NCBI RefSeq assembly: GCF_000308615.1
Contig: NZ_BAGB01000013.1
Coordinates: forward strand, 372,001 to 436,000
Reading direction: 5' to 3'
DNA length: 64,000 nt
From: Nocardia jiangxiensis NBRC 101359
GTDB lineage: Bacteria > Actinomycetota > Actinomycetes > Mycobacteriales > Mycobacteriaceae
Positions 36,396 to 45,114 of the stretch are shown here, piece by piece (the first letter of the stretch is position 1; the number at the start of each line of letters is the position of its first letter). The notes below the pieces were generated by a model that saw only the letters and a program-made list of their open reading frames with translations, was not told the origin of the DNA and did not search any database. The position numbers and the translations under genes were made by a program.

Positions 36396-36869
36396 CTATC
36401 CGGCCCCCGGACCTACGTTTCTGGAGTTGCGGGTGCGCAGGGCGTGCACGTATTCGGCTGGGGCGCCGGCCTTTTCGGCGGCATCGGCGATCACGCCGAT
36501 GTAGCGGGCCGAGGGTAGTCCGCCCTCGTAGGCGTCCAGGACGTACAGCCAGGCCAGCACGGGTTGCGAGCCGGTGCCCGAACTCGGGGTGACGCGCAGC
36601 CGGATCTTCTTGTGTATGCCGAAATCCGAACCTTCCCAGCGGTCCAGGCTCGCCTCGTCCTCGTCGGGAACGTCGTACAGCACGACGAACACGCGAGCCC
36701 CGGGCTCCTCGACCACCGTCGCCAGCGGTCCCTCCCAGCCGATGTCGTCCCCGGCGAAGGTCAGGCGCCAGCCCTCCAACCAGCCGGTTCCGTACACGGG
36801 GGAGTGCGGACAGCGCTTGAGCATCTGCTCGGGATCCATATTGGATCCATATGCGGCGTATATCGGCAC
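36396..36869 (-). CDS. Gamma-glutamylcyclotransferase-like protein (Rv3304 homologue)
   Basis: 157 aa. The GGCT fold begins with YAAYGSNMDPEQMLKRCP, where the YGSN loop binds the gamma-glutamyl group; the acid Glu is probably in VPDEDEASLDRWEG. These enzymes release 5-oxoproline from gamma-glutamyl peptides, but many bacterial members have unknown substrates. GTG 36869 is 6 bases after a TACTCT element. In M. tuberculosis the counterpart also lies between amiA1 and lpdA. Confidence 0.82.
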   Translation of the reverse strand: MPIYAAYGSNMDPEQMLKRCPHSPVYGTGWLEGWRLTFAGDDIGWEGPLATVVEEPGARVFVVLYDVPDEDEASLDRWEGSDFGIHKKIRLRVTPSSGTGSQPVLAWLYVLDAYEGGLPSARYIGVIADAAEKAGAPAEYVHALRTRNSRNVGPGAG

Positions 36870-36875
36870 CAGGCA

Positions 36876-36881
36876 AGAGTA
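36876..36881 (-). promoter_or_regulatory. -10 element of the leaderless GGCT-like gene
   Basis: TACTCT on the minus strand ends 6 bases before GTG 36869; it supports that start. Confidence 0.5.
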
Positions 36882-37188
36882 TCGAATGACCGCGCGTACT
36901 CGTCCCCATCCCGCCCATCCGATCTCCGGCGCCCGTACCGCCCGCCCCGCGGAAACCGCTCGGACATGCGGAAAAGCGCTTGTGAGCGAGGCAGTGTGCG
37001 ATTCGCCGCTTCGCTGGTCGGATGGTTCGGCAATCGCCGGGTGCGCGGTGAAACAGCACGCGGCTCCGGTCGGGTGACGACTGCCCGGCGGACCGCAAAC
37101 ATGCGGCGGGCGAGCCTGCGTGTCGAGGCACAGATACCCTTTCCACGACCGGAGATCCCGATCGAACAGCACGAAGGCGGAGGTATCC
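36882..37188. other. Intergenic region, no gene seen
   Basis: About 310 bases between divergent genes. Apart from the -10 element at its left edge, TACCCT at 37135-37140 and GGAGG just before lpdA, I see no coding sequence, repeat or hairpin. Confidence 0.5.
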
Positions 37189-38592
37189 ATGACCCGCATT
37201 GCAATCATCGGCGGTGGCCCGGCCGGTTACGAGGCCGCGCTGGTGGCCGCCGCGCACGGCGCGGAGGTCACGGTCATCGACTCCGATGGCGTCGGTGGCG
37301 CATGCGTGCTGTGGGATTGTGTGCCCTCCAAGACCTTCATCGCCTCCACGGGTGTGCGCACCGATCTGCGCCGCGCGCGGGATCTGGGAATCACGCTGCA
37401 TCCGGCGCAGGCCCAGGTGCGGTTGTCCGAGGTGAACTCTCGGGTCAAGGCCCTGGCGCAGGCGCAGTCCTCCGATATCCGGACCAAACTCCAGGCCGCC
37501 GGGGTGAACATCCTCAACGGCTCCGGTGAGCTGATCGATCAGATTCCGGGCCTGGCCACGCATCTGGTGCGGGCCAGACTGACCGACGGCGGGGAGCGGG
37601 TGCTCGAGGCCGAGGTGGTGCTGATCGCCACCGGCGCCAGCCCGCGCGTACTGCCCGGCGCCGAACCGGACGGTGAGCGGATCCTGAACTGGCGGCAGCT
37701 GTACGACCTGCAGGAACTGCCCAAGACCCTGGTGGTCGTCGGATCCGGTGTCACCGGTGCGGAATTCGTGAACGCCTACACCGAGATGGGTGTCAAGGTG
37801 AAGCTGGTGTCCAGTCGTGACCGGATGATGCCCGGCGAGGACGCCGACGCCGCACTCGTGCTCGAGGACGCCCTGGCCGAACGCGGCGTGGAACTGGTCA
37901 AGCAGGCGCGCGCGGATGCGGTGGAGCGCACCGCCGAGGGAATCGTGGTCAAACTCTCCGACGGCCGCACGGTCACCGGTACGCACGCCCTGATGACGGT
38001 CGGTTCGACCCCGAACACCGGCAACCTCGGCCTGGAGCGGATCGGCATCGAACTGGACCGGGGCGGCTATCTGCGGGTGGACCGGGTCTCGCGCACGCCG
38101 GTGCCGGGCGTGTACGCCGCGGGCGACTGCACCGGACTGCTCCCGCTGGCCTCGGTGGCGGCCATGCAGGGCCGGATCGCGATGTATCACGCACTCGGCG
38201 AGGGAGTGCAGCCGATCCGGCTCAAGACGGTGGCCTCGGCGGTGTTCACCCGTCCCGAGATCGCCACGGTCGGGGTGAGCCAGAACGCGATCGATGACGG
38301 TCAGGTTCCGGCGCGCACGGTGATGCTGCCGCTGAACACCAATCCCCGGGCCAAGATGTCCGGGCTGCGACGCGGTTTCGTGAAGATCTTCTGCCGTCCG
38401 GCGACCGGTGTGGTGATCGGCGGCGTGGTGGTCGCCCCGATCGCCTCCGAACTGATCCTGCCGATCGCGATGGCGGTGCAGAACAATCTCACCGTGAACG
38501 ATCTGGCGCAGACCTTCTCGGTGTACCCGTCGCTGTCGGGTTCGATCACCGAGGCGGCTCGCCAGTTGATGCGTCACGACGACCTCGGATAG
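37189..38592 (+). CDS. lpdA: NAD(P)H quinone/disulfide-type flavoprotein reductase LpdA
   Basis: 467 aa. The FAD motif GGGPAGYEAA is at 8-17, the NAD(P) motif GSGVTGAEF near 190, and AAGDCTG near 310. Cys39 and Cys44 form the CxxxxC pair of disulfide reductases (ACVLWDCVPSK); M. tuberculosis LpdA, as I recall it, has Ala at the first position. The C-terminal His-Glu dyad of true disulfide reductases is replaced by VYPSLSGS, as in LpdA, which reduces quinones. The ATG follows GGAGG. The dimer domain is complete. Confidence 0.92.
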   Translation: MTRIAIIGGGPAGYEAALVAAAHGAEVTVIDSDGVGGACVLWDCVPSKTFIASTGVRTDLRRARDLGITLHPAQAQVRLSEVNSRVKALAQAQSSDIRTKLQAAGVNILNGSGELIDQIPGLATHLVRARLTDGGERVLEAEVVLIATGASPRVLPGAEPDGERILNWRQLYDLQELPKTLVVVGSGVTGAEFVNAYTEMGVKVKLVSSRDRMMPGEDADAALVLEDALAERGVELVKQARADAVERTAEGIVVKLSDGRTVTGTHALMTVGSTPNTGNLGLERIGIELDRGGYLRVDRVSRTPVPGVYAAGDCTGLLPLASVAAMQGRIAMYHALGEGVQPIRLKTVASAVFTRPEIATVGVSQNAIDDGQVPARTVMLPLNTNPRAKMSGLRRGFVKIFCRPATGVVIGGVVVAPIASELILPIAMAVQNNLTVNDLAQTFSVYPSLSGSITEAARQLMRHDDLG

Positions 38593-38920
38593 CCCCGGCG
38601 GCAAGGCTTTCGGCGAGCCCGTCGGTCACCCCCGATCAGCCCCCTCGACAACCCGTCGCATGGGAACGAGTGCGTTTGCGGCACTGGGAATTCGGTTCGT
38701 GTTGCCGGAAACCTCTTCGTGTGATTCACTTCCCGCAGAGATGTGAGTGGTGGGTCGGTTGGCGGGTTTCGTGTGCGGGGGGATGGTGCCTTTCCCGACC
38801 GGAATTCGCGAGCGGCTCCGGGGTCGCGTCAGCGGTCCGGCATCTGATGAGGGATAACAGGAGTGCGGTGTGCCTTGCGCGACGTGACGGCGGCCGTGCT
38901 CGGGAAAGGGACTGCGAGCA
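38593..38920. other. Intergenic region, no gene seen
   Basis: 328 bases between lpdA and a secreted protein gene. Codon patterns and candidate frames do not look coding. GGGAAAGGG near 38911-38919 is the likely ribosome site of the next gene; no hairpin or clear promoter was found. Confidence 0.5.
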
Positions 38921-40006
38921 GTGAAACATCATCGTAGTAAGCCGAATCGGGTGCAACGTGCGGTGGCAACCTCGTTGCCGTTGGCCACCGCAGCCGCCGT
39001 GGCCACCCTTCTGGCCGCACCGGCGGGCGCGGATCCGGTGAGTCCGCCCACGGTTCCCACCACGCCCGCGCAGCCGGGCGACACGCAGGCGGGTAACCCC
39101 AGCCCCTCGACGCAGAACCAGGCGCCGGCGCAACCGGGGACCAAGCCGGGGCAGCAGTCGAACGACACCAACACTCCGCAGCCCGGAGTGACCAAGCCGC
39201 AGCCGGGCGTGACCTCGCCGCAGCCCGGTGTCACCCAGCCCAATTCCGATGGGGGGCAACCGGATCAGAGTCTGGCCGGTCCCGTCCAGCCGGGTGTGAC
39301 CACGCCGCGCGTCGCGCCGCTGCCGGTGCCGGGGCAGAACGCCCAGGAGCAGAACGGTCCGGCGCAGCCGGCCGTGATGCCCGGTCCGAGCGCGACCCAG
39401 CCGCAGCCGAACCAGCAGCCGCAGCCGGGCCAGGACACCAACACCATGAATGGGCTGACCGGCAACGGCAACGCCCACCAGGGCACCGTGCAGACCGCGC
39501 CGCGCTGGAGCTCGCCGAGCCTGCAGTCCGCCCCTGCCGCACCGGTCGTGCAGATGAACGGTCCGCACACCGAGGTCGGCGCGAATATCGACGGTGGCGG
39601 CGTCGCGCCCGGTTACGTGGCCAACACGCACCACTTCAACAACGCCAACGGTTACGTCGGTACGGTCGGCTACCGGACCCCCACGGGGACCGGCGATGCG
39701 GGCGTCTCGATCGAGTACGTCGAGGCCAACAAGATCAAGGTCACCACCTACACCCACACCACGGGTATCGATGACCTCAAGGCCCGCACCGGCTTCAACG
39801 ACGTCAAGAACACGACCTACGTCGACTCCACCCAGGCCAATGCGGCCAAGGCGGCGGTCGAGGGCTGGATCCGGATGCAGCCGGGTGGGGTCGCCGCACT
39901 CGACGCGGCCGCGCACGTTGGTAGGCTGCCGGAGGGGAATTACGCCCCGCAGACGGTGAATACCGCCGGTGTCACCACGCAGTGGAGTGGTTCGGTCCAG
40001 AACTGA
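38921..40006 (+). CDS. Secreted Pro/Gln-rich protein with QPGVT repeats
   Basis: 361 aa. A signal peptide (basic start, hydrophobic 18-33, cleavage near APAGA/D at 37) is followed by a disordered Pro/Gln/Asn region (38-205) with PQPGVT three times in a row and a fourth QPGVT further on. The C-terminal 150 residues form a compact domain rich in Asn and Thr (GYVGTVGYRTPTGTGDAGVS...), of unknown family. GTG 38921 follows GGGAAAGGG. A hairpin terminator follows the gene. Likely a cell-envelope or extracellular protein. Confidence 0.75.
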   Translation: MKHHRSKPNRVQRAVATSLPLATAAAVATLLAAPAGADPVSPPTVPTTPAQPGDTQAGNPSPSTQNQAPAQPGTKPGQQSNDTNTPQPGVTKPQPGVTSPQPGVTQPNSDGGQPDQSLAGPVQPGVTTPRVAPLPVPGQNAQEQNGPAQPAVMPGPSATQPQPNQQPQPGQDTNTMNGLTGNGNAHQGTVQTAPRWSSPSLQSAPAAPVVQMNGPHTEVGANIDGGGVAPGYVANTHHFNNANGYVGTVGYRTPTGTGDAGVSIEYVEANKIKVTTYTHTTGIDDLKARTGFNDVKNTTYVDSTQANAAKAAVEGWIRMQPGGVAALDAAAHVGRLPEGNYAPQTVNTAGVTTQWSGSVQN

Positions 40007-40052
40007 TATTCGGTACCGGCGGACCGGAGGACGCCGGTGCAGGCTGATTCGA

Positions 40053-40083
40053 CGTGGGGCGGTCGTTGGTAGACCGCCCCACG
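40053..40083 (+). terminator. Terminator after the QPGVT-repeat gene
   Basis: A perfect 12-bp stem (CGTGGGGCGGTC and its complement) with a 7-base loop, ending 26 bp before the next start. Confidence 0.7.
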
Positions 40084-40109
40084 CGGGTGTCATGGGGAAG
40101 GAACGGGTG

Positions 40110-41396
40110 ATGGCCTCCATGGACGATGCGGAACACGACGAATCGGGGGAGTCGGTTCCGTCGTCGCGCGAACGTGGCGAGTCGAGTTTCGGGCCGCCCA
40201 CGTCCGGATTCGGTCCGCCGGTGGGCGAATTCGGACCTCCGGTGGATGCGTTCGGTCCGCCTACCGGTGGCGGATCGGTGGGATGGCAGCCCGCCGACGG
40301 TCCGGATCGTCCGTCCGTCGGGTGGCAGCCCGCCGACGGGTCCGAGCGGCCCAGCCTCGGCTGGCAGCCGGTCGATCAGCCCGCGCCGCCGACGGTGCCC
40401 GCACCGCCGCAGCAGTATCGGGCCCCGGATTCGACCGGTTCCCGGGAGATCGTGCAGCCGCAGCAGTATCGGGCTCCCGATTCGACCGGCTCGCGCGAGA
40501 TCGTGCAGCCCCAGCAGTATCGTTCGCCCGATTCGACCGGCTCCCAGGAGACGGTGCGGTATTCGGATCAGTCCGGTGGCCAGCAGGGTGGGCCGGATAC
40601 GGGTTCGCGGTGGTCGACCGTGCCGCCCCGGCCGCCCGCCCAGCCCGAGCAGCCGGCCGATCCGCCGAAGTCCCAGTACGGCCAGTCCGGGCAGCCGCGC
40701 TCGCTGTGGGACGACGACGATCTGGCCAAGAAGCTCGCGGCCCCGCGTGAGCCCGGCGTCGCCGCTCGCGGATCCGCGTCCGGCAAGGGGTCGTCCTCGG
40801 GTTCGCTGTGGGATGACGACGATCTGGTTCTGAAGGTGGGCGGTTCCTCGGGCCGCCAGACCTCCGCGCCCACGTCCGACGGGCCGCGCCGCAATCGCGG
40901 TGTGCTGATCGGCGGGATCGCCGCGGCGATCGTCGTGGTGGTCGCGATAGTGGGTGTGATCGTCTTCGCGATGCGCGGTCACGGCAGCACGAATGCCGAT
41001 CCCACCGCGGCGCCGGCCGCGCAGCCCTCGTCCGAGGCGGATGGTGCGGGTTGCCAGGCGTATGCGAACGGGACGACGACAGTCGGCAACGGTCCTGGTG
41101 ACACCAAGAGCGGGGCCGGGGCGATACTCGGCTTCGAGCATGCGATCTACACCGATCGCAGCGCTCAGAAGGCGTTGACCTTCGTCATGCCGAACAAGGT
41201 CGACGTCGCGCAGCAGGTCATCGATCAGTACCCGGTCGGTACCACGTACTGCCTGCGCATCAACGAGCTGACGACGAACAGCTTCGCCGTGGTGATCACC
41301 GAACATCAGCCCGGCGGCAAGACGCAGACCTATCAGGAGTTGATCGATACGCAGAAGGTCGGCGACAAGTACCTGATCGCCACAGCGCCGCGCTGA
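40110..41396 (+). CDS. Repeat-rich single-pass membrane protein
   Basis: 428 aa. The cytoplasmic part (1-255) is disordered and built from repeats: FGPP (five times), a GWQPADGPDRPS-like unit (three), QPQQYRAPDSTGSREIV (three) and SLWDDDDL (two). One membrane helix (about 264-286, IGGIAAAIVVVVAIVGVIVFAM) leads to an outside domain with two Cys (GAGCQAYANG and TTYCLRINEL) that may pair. ATG 40110 follows GGAAGGA; upstream ATG 40092 is less likely. Unknown function; the layout suggests a signalling or cell-wall scaffold. Confidence 0.72.
   Translation: MASMDDAEHDESGESVPSSRERGESSFGPPTSGFGPPVGEFGPPVDAFGPPTGGGSVGWQPADGPDRPSVGWQPADGSERPSLGWQPVDQPAPPTVPAPPQQYRAPDSTGSREIVQPQQYRAPDSTGSREIVQPQQYRSPDSTGSQETVRYSDQSGGQQGGPDTGSRWSTVPPRPPAQPEQPADPPKSQYGQSGQPRSLWDDDDLAKKLAAPREPGVAARGSASGKGSSSGSLWDDDDLVLKVGGSSGRQTSAPTSDGPRRNRGVLIGGIAAAIVVVVAIVGVIVFAMRGHGSTNADPTAAPAAQPSSEADGAGCQAYANGTTTVGNGPGDTKSGAGAILGFEHAIYTDRSAQKALTFVMPNKVDVAQQVIDQYPVGTTYCLRINELTTNSFAVVITEHQPGGKTQTYQELIDTQKVGDKYLIATAPR
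40410..40562 (+). repeat. Three 51-bp tandem repeats
   Basis: Copies start at 40410, 40461 and 40512 with CAGCAGTATCG and encode the repeated 17-residue unit of the membrane protein. The last copy is the most diverged. Confidence 0.8.
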
Positions 41397-41400
41397 GCTG

Positions 41401-41429
41401 ATTTATATCTCACAATCTGAGATATAAAT
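41401..41429. promoter_or_regulatory. Perfect AT-rich palindrome upstream of the aminotransferase
   Basis: ATTTATATCTCA and TGAGATATAAAT are exact complements around CAATC, 61 bases before ATG 41490 and 5 bases after the previous stop. With a strongly AT-rich composition in GC-rich DNA it is more likely an operator than a terminator. Confidence 0.6.
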
Positions 41430-41489
41430 TTCAGATCATGGGTTGTTTGTGCGATGGTGGGTTTATCTTGCCTGTTGTCGGAGGTATTC

Positions 41490-42668
41490 ATGTCGCCTAT
41501 CACTCCATCGCTGTCGCATCGTCTCGATGGTCTGCAGAGTTCGGCGATTCGTGACCTCTTGAAGCTGACCGAGCGGCCCGACGTCATCGGCCTGGCCGGT
41601 GGCCTGCCGGACGAGCAGCTCATGCCGCGCGACCGGATCGCGCGGGCGGCCGAGTCGGCGCTGGCCGATCGCTCGCGGTTGCAGTACACCCAGTCGGCGG
41701 GCTGGGGACCGTTGCGTGAGGTGCTCGCCGCACGGGAGTCGGCGCGGTTGGGCCGGTCGGTGCCGATCGAGGAGGTGTTCGTCACCCACGGCTCGCAGCA
41801 GGCGTTGTCGCTGTTGGGCGAGGTGCTGCTGGATCCCGGTGCGCTGGTCGTGGTCGAGGATCCGGCCTATGTCGGTGCGCTGCAGGTGTTCCGGGCCGCG
41901 GGTGCGCGGATCGTGGCGGTTCCGCTGGACCAGGAGGGTATGCGCGTCGACGTGCTGGGCGAACTGCTCGCGCGCGGTGAGCGTCCGGCGGTCGTGCATA
42001 CCGTCAGCAACTTCCACAATCCGCGCGGGGTGACGATGAGCGCGCGGCGTCGCGCGGAGCTGGCGGCACTCGCCGACCGGTACGGCTTATGGGTGATCGA
42101 GGACGATCCGTACGGTGAGCTGTGGTTCGACCGACCCTCGCCCGAACCCGTTGCGACCTACTCGCCCAACGTGATTCGCTTGTCCAGTGCGTCGAAGATC
42201 CTCGCCCCGTCGCTGCGCGCGGGCTGGATGGTCGCGCCGGACGCGGTCTGTCGTGGTGTGGAACTGCTCAAACAGGGGGCGGATCTGTGCGGTTCGGCCC
42301 TGACGCAGCAGATCACCGCCGAACTGCTCGCCGACTCGGATTGGCTTGCCGCCCATGTCAACATGGTGCGAAGTAGCTACGGCGAGCGGGCGAAGGCACT
42401 GGTCGGCGCGCTGCGTGAGCGGTTCGGGGATCGTATCGTCAGCACCGACGCGACCGGCGGCATGTTCGTGTGGGCGGCGTTCACGGACGGCACCAACACT
42501 GCCGAATTGCTTTCGCGCGCAGTCGAACACGGTCTCGCCTATGTCCCGGGATCCGCGTTCGCGGTCGATTCGGACTACCGCAGCGCGATGCGCCTGTGCT
42601 TCACCACCTTCGACGCGCCGGTGCTGCGCGAGGCCGTCGACCGGCTCGCGCGAGCTCTCGGCGAGTAG
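41490..42668 (+). CDS. PLP-dependent aminotransferase (class I/II, 2-aminoadipate transaminase-like)
   Basis: 392 aa fold-type I aminotransferase. The PLP lysine is in SSASKILAPSLRAGW; SNFHNPRG and VIEDDPYGELWF supply the Asn and Asp/Tyr of the cofactor site. It is closest in look to the MocR/alpha-aminoadipate group but has no DNA-binding domain. Substrate unknown. ATG 41490 has GGAGG 5 bases ahead. It has its own upstream palindrome and no regulator beside it. Lysine degradation genes lie 9 kb away, a possible but weak link. Confidence 0.85.
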   Translation: MSPITPSLSHRLDGLQSSAIRDLLKLTERPDVIGLAGGLPDEQLMPRDRIARAAESALADRSRLQYTQSAGWGPLREVLAARESARLGRSVPIEEVFVTHGSQQALSLLGEVLLDPGALVVVEDPAYVGALQVFRAAGARIVAVPLDQEGMRVDVLGELLARGERPAVVHTVSNFHNPRGVTMSARRRAELAALADRYGLWVIEDDPYGELWFDRPSPEPVATYSPNVIRLSSASKILAPSLRAGWMVAPDAVCRGVELLKQGADLCGSALTQQITAELLADSDWLAAHVNMVRSSYGERAKALVGALRERFGDRIVSTDATGGMFVWAAFTDGTNTAELLSRAVEHGLAYVPGSAFAVDSDYRSAMRLCFTTFDAPVLREAVDRLARALGE

Positions 42669-42810
42669 TACGCGTTCGAGCGAATCATTCACTGCCCGAA
42701 GAGAATTGGCGTCCGGACCGGACGGCTCGCGTATTGTCGGAGGCTCGGCCGCTCTCATAGTGTCGAATGCGCTCGGGACAGTCGTCGACCGAAGTTCGGG
42801 AGGATGTCGA

Positions 42811-42996
42811 ATGATCAGAAAAATGATGGCGGGCGCGGTGCTCGCGGTGGGGTTGGCATCGATGGGGGCGGGCACTGCCTGGGCCGATGATCCGCCGCCG
42901 CCCACGACTCCGCTGACCCAGCCCGGAGTGCTTCCGCCGCCGCCGGGCACGCCGCCGGTGCACGGGCCGTGCCAGCCGGGTGTGATCGGCTGCTGA
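42811..42996 (+). CDS. Small secreted peptide with QPGV motifs
   Basis: 61 aa. A clear signal peptide (MIRKMMAGAVLAVGLASMGAGTAWA, cleavage near residue 25) leads to a mature peptide of about 36 residues that is nearly all Pro, Gly, Thr with TQPGV and CQPGVIGC at the end; the two Cys could form a small loop. ATG 42811 has GGGAGG 7 bases upstream. It sits between the aminotransferase and glpD and is followed by a hairpin. No known family; QPGV also occurs in the secreted protein at 38921. Confidence 0.7.
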   Translation: MIRKMMAGAVLAVGLASMGAGTAWADDPPPPTTPLTQPGVLPPPPGTPPVHGPCQPGVIGC

Positions 42997-43003
42997 ACCT
43001 TGC

Positions 43004-43028
43004 GCCCGGCAGATCCGATCTGCCGGGC
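43004..43028 (+). terminator. Terminator after the small secreted peptide
   Basis: A perfect 11-bp stem (GCCCGGCAGAT) with a 3-base loop, starting 8 bases after the stop. Confidence 0.65.
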
Positions 43029-43181
43029 ACAGTCGTATCTCGATCCGGGTTGCGAGAACGACTGTTCGCGCTCCGGGTCGTAATGCCCCGTGGTCGGGAC
43101 GGTGCACTACTGTGGCCTTCAGCTACCCGCCGGTTACGGGTGGGGTTACGAGCGGTTCGGCATCGGCTGGAGGAGTCGAGG

Positions 43182-44933
43182 ATGACCAAGACATCGCAAT
43201 CACAGTCCCCGCCCCCCGGTGATCTGGGGCCCGCTCAGCGCGATGCCGCGTGGGAGCGGCTGGGGCGCGACCATTTCGACGTCGTCGTCATCGGCGGCGG
43301 TGTGGTCGGTGCGGGTATCGCGTTGGACGCGGCCACCCGCGGGCTCGAGGTCGCGCTGGTCGAGGCACGTGATCTGGCCTCGGGGACCTCCAGTCGCTCG
43401 TCCAAGATGTTCCACGGCGGGCTGCGGTATCTCGAACAGCTGGACTTCGGTCTGGTGCGGGAGGCGTTGCACGAACGTGAGCTGAGCCTGAAAACCCTTG
43501 CGCCGCATCTGGTCAAGCCGCTGCGATTCCTGTATCCGCTGACCCATCGGGTCTGGGAACGGCCGTATGTCGCCTCCGGACTGATGCTCTACGACACCAT
43601 GGGCGGTGCGAAATCCGTTCCGGGACAACATCATCTGACCCGTTCGGCGGCACTGCGCCTGGCGCCGGGAATCCGGCGGGACGCGCTGATCGGCGGGGTC
43701 ACCTACTACGACACGGTCGTCGACGACGCCCGGCACACCATGACCGTGGCCCGCACCGCCGCGCACTACGGCGCGGTCATCCGCACCTCCACGCAGGTGG
43801 TGGGATTTCTGCGCGAGGCCGATCGGGTGGTCGGGGTGAAGGTGCGCGATAGCGAGGACGGCCGCACCACCTCGGTGCGCGGGCATGTGGTGATCAATGC
43901 GACGGGTGTGTGGACCGACGAGATCCAGGCGCTCTCGCGCCAGCGCGGCCGCTTCCACGTGCGCGCCTCGAAGGGGGTGCACATCGTGGTGCCGCGCGAT
44001 CGGATCACCAGTGACACCGCACTGATTCTGCGGACCCCGACCTCGGTGCTGTTCGTCATCCCGTGGGGTGCGAGCCACTGGATCATCGGCACCACCGACA
44101 CCGACTGGAATCTCGATCTCGCCCATCCGGCGGCGACCAGGGCCGATATCGCCTATCTGCTCGAGCGGGTGAACGAGGTCCTGGTCACCCCGCTCACCCA
44201 CGAGGACATCCATGGCGTCTACGCCGGGCTGCGGCCGCTGCTGGCCGGGGAGAGCGACGAGACCTCCAAGCTCTCGCGCGAACACGCCGTCGCGCGGATC
44301 TGCCCGGGGCTGGTGGCCATCGCGGGCGGGAAGTACACCACCTACCGGGTGATGGCGTACGACGCGGTGGAGGCCGCGGCGCAGGACATTCCGCAGCGGG
44401 TCTCGCCGTCGATCACCGAGAAGGTGCCGCTGCTGGGCGCGGACGGCTATTTCGCCCTGCTCAACCAGGCCCCGCAGCTGGCGCAGACCTACGGTGTGCA
44501 TCCGTATCGGATCGAGCATCTGCTGAATCGCTACGGCTCGCAGGTCACCGACGTTCTCGATCTCGCCGCAGGCGATCCCGAACTGCTGCAACCGATCACC
44601 GAATCCCCGACCTATCTGCGGGTGGAGGCGATCTACGCGGCCACCGCCGAGGGCGCGCTGCATCTGGACGACGTCCTGGCCCGCCGCACCCGGATCTCCA
44701 TCGAGTACTCCCATCGCGGGGTGGCGTGCGCGCAGGAGGTGGCCGAGTTGGTCGCCCCGGTCCTGGGCTGGAATCCGGAGCGCGTCGCGCAGGAGGTCGC
44801 CACTTACAACGCCCGGGTGGACGCCGAGATCCGCTCGCAGACCCAACCCGACGACATCGCGGCCGATGCGTTGCGGGCCGCCGCCCCCGAACCGCGCCCG
44901 GAGATCCTCGAGCCCGTCCCGACCGACGGCTGA
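43182..44933 (+). CDS. glpD: Glycerol-3-phosphate dehydrogenase (flavin, quinone-linked)
   Basis: 583 aa. FAD motif VVVIGGGVVGAGIALDAATRG near 33-53, then the GlpD signatures SGTSSRSSKMFHGGLRYLEQ and ITEKVPLLGADGYFAL. It oxidises glycerol-3-phosphate to dihydroxyacetone phosphate at the membrane and feeds the quinone pool. ATG 43182 follows GGAGGAG. In M. tuberculosis glpD2 follows lpdA directly; here four genes separate them. The C-terminal 40 residues after the DAO_C domain are Pro- and Asp-rich. Confidence 0.95.
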   Translation: MTKTSQSQSPPPGDLGPAQRDAAWERLGRDHFDVVVIGGGVVGAGIALDAATRGLEVALVEARDLASGTSSRSSKMFHGGLRYLEQLDFGLVREALHERELSLKTLAPHLVKPLRFLYPLTHRVWERPYVASGLMLYDTMGGAKSVPGQHHLTRSAALRLAPGIRRDALIGGVTYYDTVVDDARHTMTVARTAAHYGAVIRTSTQVVGFLREADRVVGVKVRDSEDGRTTSVRGHVVINATGVWTDEIQALSRQRGRFHVRASKGVHIVVPRDRITSDTALILRTPTSVLFVIPWGASHWIIGTTDTDWNLDLAHPAATRADIAYLLERVNEVLVTPLTHEDIHGVYAGLRPLLAGESDETSKLSREHAVARICPGLVAIAGGKYTTYRVMAYDAVEAAAQDIPQRVSPSITEKVPLLGADGYFALLNQAPQLAQTYGVHPYRIEHLLNRYGSQVTDVLDLAAGDPELLQPITESPTYLRVEAIYAATAEGALHLDDVLARRTRISIEYSHRGVACAQEVAELVAPVLGWNPERVAQEVATYNARVDAEIRSQTQPDDIAADALRAAAPEPRPEILEPVPTDG

Positions 44934-45114
44934 ATTGCGCGCCTGGTGCGTTGTAGGGCTACGTGATCGGCTGGTTTCGATGTGCCGGGCGACGGACTTG
45001 CCTGAGGGGGAAGCGGATCCGACGCTCGATGTGGGCGGCAGGGCTCACTTTCGACGAGCTTCGCGGCGGCCTGCAGGAGTTGGGCTGTGCGCTGAGTAGT
45101 GTTCGCGCCGAGCG

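Noticed and set aside
35761..38604. 947-codon minus-strand frame across amiA1 and lpdA
   Set aside because: Antisense to two clear genes; only the internal GGCT-like gene, in another frame, is real on that strand.
38670..38924. 84-codon frame between lpdA and the secreted protein gene
   Set aside because: Cys/Trp/Arg-rich translation without domain features; typical of a chance frame in GC-rich DNA.
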